Below are positions 6,000 to 7,071 of a stretch of 7,071 nucleotides of DNA, piece after piece. Numbering within the stretch: the first letter of the stretch is position 1; the number at the start of each line of letters is the position of its first letter. The position numbers and the translations under genes were made by a program. A model generated the notes under the pieces. It was given only the letters and a program-made list of their open reading frames with translations, made no database searches and was not told where the DNA came from. The stretch comes from an uncultured Saprospiraceae bacterium (GTDB taxonomy: Bacteria; Bacteroidota; Bacteroidia; Chitinophagales; Saprospiraceae): contig CALCMV010000340.1 of the NCBI GenBank assembly GCA_937967535.1, positions 1 through 7,071 of the forward strand, written 5' to 3'.

Positions 6000-6059
6000 A
6001 TGGATACTATGGCTATGGTGAAAATTTATGAGAAGTTGATTGAATTGAGTGAGGGGTGA
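6000..6059 (+). CDS. Possible 19-aa micro-ORF or gene remnant
   Basis: ATG at 6000 to TGA at 6057-6059 gives a 19-residue peptide beginning MDTMAMVKIYEKLIEL and ending SEG. The composition is protein-like (an amphipathic helix with alternating K/E and I/L) rather than the random AT-rich codons around it. It could be a real micropeptide, a short leader before the next operon, or the 5' remnant of a longer gene whose rest was lost. It ends 60 bp before the 85-aa gene and just before that gene's promoter. No family is recognised. Confidence 0.25.
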   Translation: MDTMAMVKIYEKLIELSEG

Positions 6060-6063
6060 TTTA

Positions 6064-6094
6064 TTGATTTACAATTTGTTTTTTCCTATCTTTG
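6064..6094 (+). promoter_or_regulatory. Bacteroidota-type promoter for 85-aa/Xre operon
   Basis: TTG at 6064-6066, a 20-bp spacer, then TATCTTTG at 6087-6094 (exact TAnnTTTG). Transcription would start near 6099-6101, leaving a leader of about 20 nt before the ATG at 6120. Between the boxes lies a small odd-length palindrome, ACAA-T-TTGT (6071-6079), where a repressor such as the Xre protein encoded downstream could block transcription; autorepression is inference. Confidence 0.55.
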
Positions 6095-6119
6095 TCAAAA
6101 CCTAATTACCCGATACACT

Positions 6120-6377
6120 ATGAATAACAAATATTTTCCTGATTATGAGAATATTAGGGAGCGATTAGATAATTTGGTTACTCATGCGGAGAATAAGGAT
6201 TTTGGAGATTTGGACTTGGGAATGGAGGGCTTATACTTCAATATTCAAGACCTGATAGATTTAATTCAAGATAGATTCAAAGAGTATGATGTGACCTACG
6301 AACAATTAGATGAAGATGCTAAAATTCTCATAAAAAGAGCACTTGATATTCTACTTGATAATTTCTTGCTCTATTAA
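6120..6377 (+). CDS. Acidic 85-aa hypothetical protein, first gene of Xre operon
   Basis: Not recognised. The 85-residue product is strongly acidic (20 D/E against 9 K/R), has no signal peptide or membrane span, and looks all-helical: about 8-26, then a glycine-containing break (FGDLDLGMEG, 28-37), then helices 40-57 and 61-83. The C-terminal part (LIKRALDILLDNFLLY) is a hydrophobic amphipathic helix suited to dimerisation. It starts about 20 nt after a good promoter and ends 10 bp before an Xre-family gene, so the two are almost certainly co-transcribed. Small acidic proteins next to HTH proteins are seen in toxin-antitoxin modules and in regulator/anti-regulator pairs, and acidic ones may mimic DNA, but nothing in the sequence decides between these. 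Confidence 0.75.
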   Translation: MNNKYFPDYENIRERLDNLVTHAENKDFGDLDLGMEGLYFNIQDLIDLIQDRFKEYDVTYEQLDEDAKILIKRALDILLDNFLLY

Positions 6378-6387
6378 AAATTAAATT

Positions 6388-6753
6388 ATGCAATACGGAA
6401 AAACATTGAAACTAATCAGGGATAAAAGAGCCTTTTCCTTAGGATATGTAGCTGAAGAAATCGGTATTTCTCCAAATAGATTAATTGAAATAGAAGGTCA
6501 GCCACAAATCCCTGACATAGAAACACTTACAAAATTATCTGACTTTTATCAAGTTCCTATTAACATCATTGAGCATTTTTCTATTGACCACGATATCAAC
6601 GGCAACGAAGATGAACAAAAAAGAAAAGAACTCAAAGATAGACTTGCTCATGCCTTACACATTGAAGAGAGTTTCGATTTTAATCAGGTAGTAGATGATT
6701 TAAGAGAATTGCGACAACTCAAAACAGAAAAAGAAGGTATCAAAGCGAATTAA
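6388..6753 (+). CDS. Xre-family helix-turn-helix transcriptional regulator
   Basis: A 121-residue protein. The HTH_3/Cro-C1 domain fills about residues 3-64: GKTLKLIRDKRAFSLGYVAEEIG (helices 1-2), then ISPNRLIEIEGQ (recognition helix), then PDIETLTKLSDFYQVPINII (helices 4-5). The family pattern R-x-x-x-x-x-S-x-x-x-[AV]-A-x-x-[IL]-G-[IV]-S is clear, though the helix-1 turn residue is unusual (FSLGYV where SQEEL-like is common). After the domain is a hydrophilic hinge (DHDINGNEDEQKRKE) and a predicted coiled helix to the C-terminus (RLAHAL..., VVDDLRELRQLKTEKE), probably for dimerisation. It has no peptidase or toxin domain, so it is a stand-alone cytosolic regulator, perhaps repressing its own operon. 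It follows the 85-aa gene after 10 bp. Its codons are more A/T-rich than those of thiH, consistent with, but not proving, acquisition by transfer. Confidence 0.9.
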   Translation: MQYGKTLKLIRDKRAFSLGYVAEEIGISPNRLIEIEGQPQIPDIETLTKLSDFYQVPINIIEHFSIDHDINGNEDEQKRKELKDRLAHALHIEESFDFNQVVDDLRELRQLKTEKEGIKAN

Positions 6754-6812
6754 TTCAGATCAAACTCCTCCTCCGACTGCTCCCAATCCGTCCGTACCAA
6801 AGCCTTATACAT
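6750..6812 (-). CDS. Doubtful 20-aa ORF convergent with Xre gene
   Basis: On the minus strand an ATG at 6812 opens 20 codons ending at TAA (6750-6752), overlapping the Xre stop by 4 bp. The peptide (MYKALVRTDWEQSEEEF and three more residues) has a protein-like, acidic composition and could be a remnant of a lost gene. There is no clear promoter: the minus-strand sequence upstream has only an imperfect TATTTTG. Treat as unproven. Confidence 0.15.
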   Translation of the reverse strand: MYKALVRTDWEQSEEEFDLN

Positions 6813-6830
6813 AAATATTTAAACCGACCA

Positions 6831-6870
6831 AAATAAAAAGGCTAGACCTGCAAAACGCAAGCCTAGCCTT
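6831..6870 (-). terminator. Rho-independent terminator of the minus-strand gene at the right edge
   Basis: Read on the minus strand, AAGGCTAG (rc of 6863-6870) pairs with CTAGCCTT (rc of 6838-6845), with an inner 3-bp TGC/GCA stem around a short loop, followed by TTTTTATTT (rc of 6831-6839). It begins 18 bp after the stop of the cupredoxin-like gene. On the plus strand no T-run follows, so it is one-directional. Confidence 0.8.
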
Positions 6871-6888
6871 CCCTAACGATTGGAAGTT

Positions 6889-7071
6889 TTATTTTGTAAC
6901 CGTCAGACTATATTTAGGAGTTGGATTAAGCGGGCAAAAGTATTCATATTCACCTGCTGCAAGTTCGACGACACTTGTCATAGAACTTTTCCCATTCGCT
7001 ACCGGAGCTTTTACGTATGCAGCTTTGATGTGATTTTCGGCATCGTATTTACCTTTTGGTACTAAGACAAA
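6889..7071 (-). CDS. Cupredoxin-like protein, C-terminal 60 residues only
   Basis: The frame is open to the window edge; only the last 60 residues and the TAA (6889-6891) are present, so start and signal peptide are unseen. It opens with FVLVPKGKYDAENHIKAAYV, recalling the strand after the first copper histidine in azurin/auracyanin proteins, and ends with LAAGEYEYFCPLNPTPKYSL then TVTK, the layout of the last two cupredoxin strands with the copper loop between them. In plastocyanin that loop is C-x2-H-x4-M. Here spacing is kept but the residues read C46-x2-N49-x4-Y54, so His and Met ligands are missing and a normal type 1 copper site is unlikely. It could be a copper-free cupredoxin-fold domain in an exported protein. 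The fold call rests on the C-terminal pattern alone. A terminator follows at once, so it is the last gene of its transcript. Confidence 0.6.
   Translation of the reverse strand, partial: FVLVPKGKYDAENHIKAAYVKAPVANGKSSMTSVVELAAGEYEYFCPLNPTPKYSLTVTK

Noticed and set aside
6880..7065. Plus-strand open frame at the right edge
   Set aside because: The minus frame reads as a cupredoxin-like C-terminus with a terminator just after its stop; the plus product has no family-like features.
1..7071. CRISPR array, riboswitch or rRNA
   Set aside because: No regularly spaced repeats of 25-40 bp were seen, nothing resembling a TPP riboswitch lies before thiH, and no rRNA-like stretch is present.

Overview
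The window looks like chromosomal DNA of a member of the Bacteroidota. Intergenic DNA is very AT-rich and the genes lack clear Shine-Dalgarno sites. Two of the best promoters match the Bacteroidota pattern TTG/TTTG, about 20 nt, then TAnnTTTG. The large secreted protein also has a modular, dockerin-like C-terminus common in that phylum. Genus cannot be fixed; the tail module recalls gliding, Saprospira/Lewinella-type bacteria (inference only).

Layout. (1) 1-1005: the 3' end of an ABC/OLD-type AAA ATPase gene, then a complete 226-aa protein with TOPRIM-nuclease-like motifs. An ATPase beside a TOPRIM protein is a recurring anti-phage architecture (AriA/AriB of PARIS, RloA/RloB, AbiLi/AbiLii, and fused in OLD/GajA). 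This is the best candidate here for an undescribed system, but the ATPase core lies outside the window. (2) 1012-1954, minus strand: a lipoprotein gene overlapping by 8 bp a 91-aa cytosolic-looking protein, both unrecognised; they converge on the TOPRIM gene with 6 bp between the stops. (3) 1955-2411: a gene-free stretch with a 164-bp imperfect palindrome resembling a MITE. (4) 2412-3524, minus: thiH, thiamine thiazole biosynthesis. (5) 3525-3820: gene-free, with short inverted/direct repeats. (6) 3821-5749, plus: an exported calcineurin-like phosphoesterase related to Mn-dependent ADP-ribose/CDP-alcohol diphosphatases, followed by a cadherin-like domain, an unassigned module and a dockerin-like tail. 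(7) 5774-5946: promoter, tRNA-Met(CAT) and terminator. (8) 5977-6753: a possible 19-aa micro-ORF, then an acidic 85-aa protein and an Xre-type HTH regulator that look like one operon. (9) 6750-7071, minus: a doubtful 20-aa ORF, a terminator, and the C-terminal 60 residues of a cupredoxin-like protein that runs off the window.

The genes do not form one pathway. thiH and the tRNA are housekeeping; the ATPase/TOPRIM pair, the palindrome and the acidic-protein/Xre pair behave like accessory DNA in between. The secreted phosphoesterase would act in the periplasm or outside the cell.
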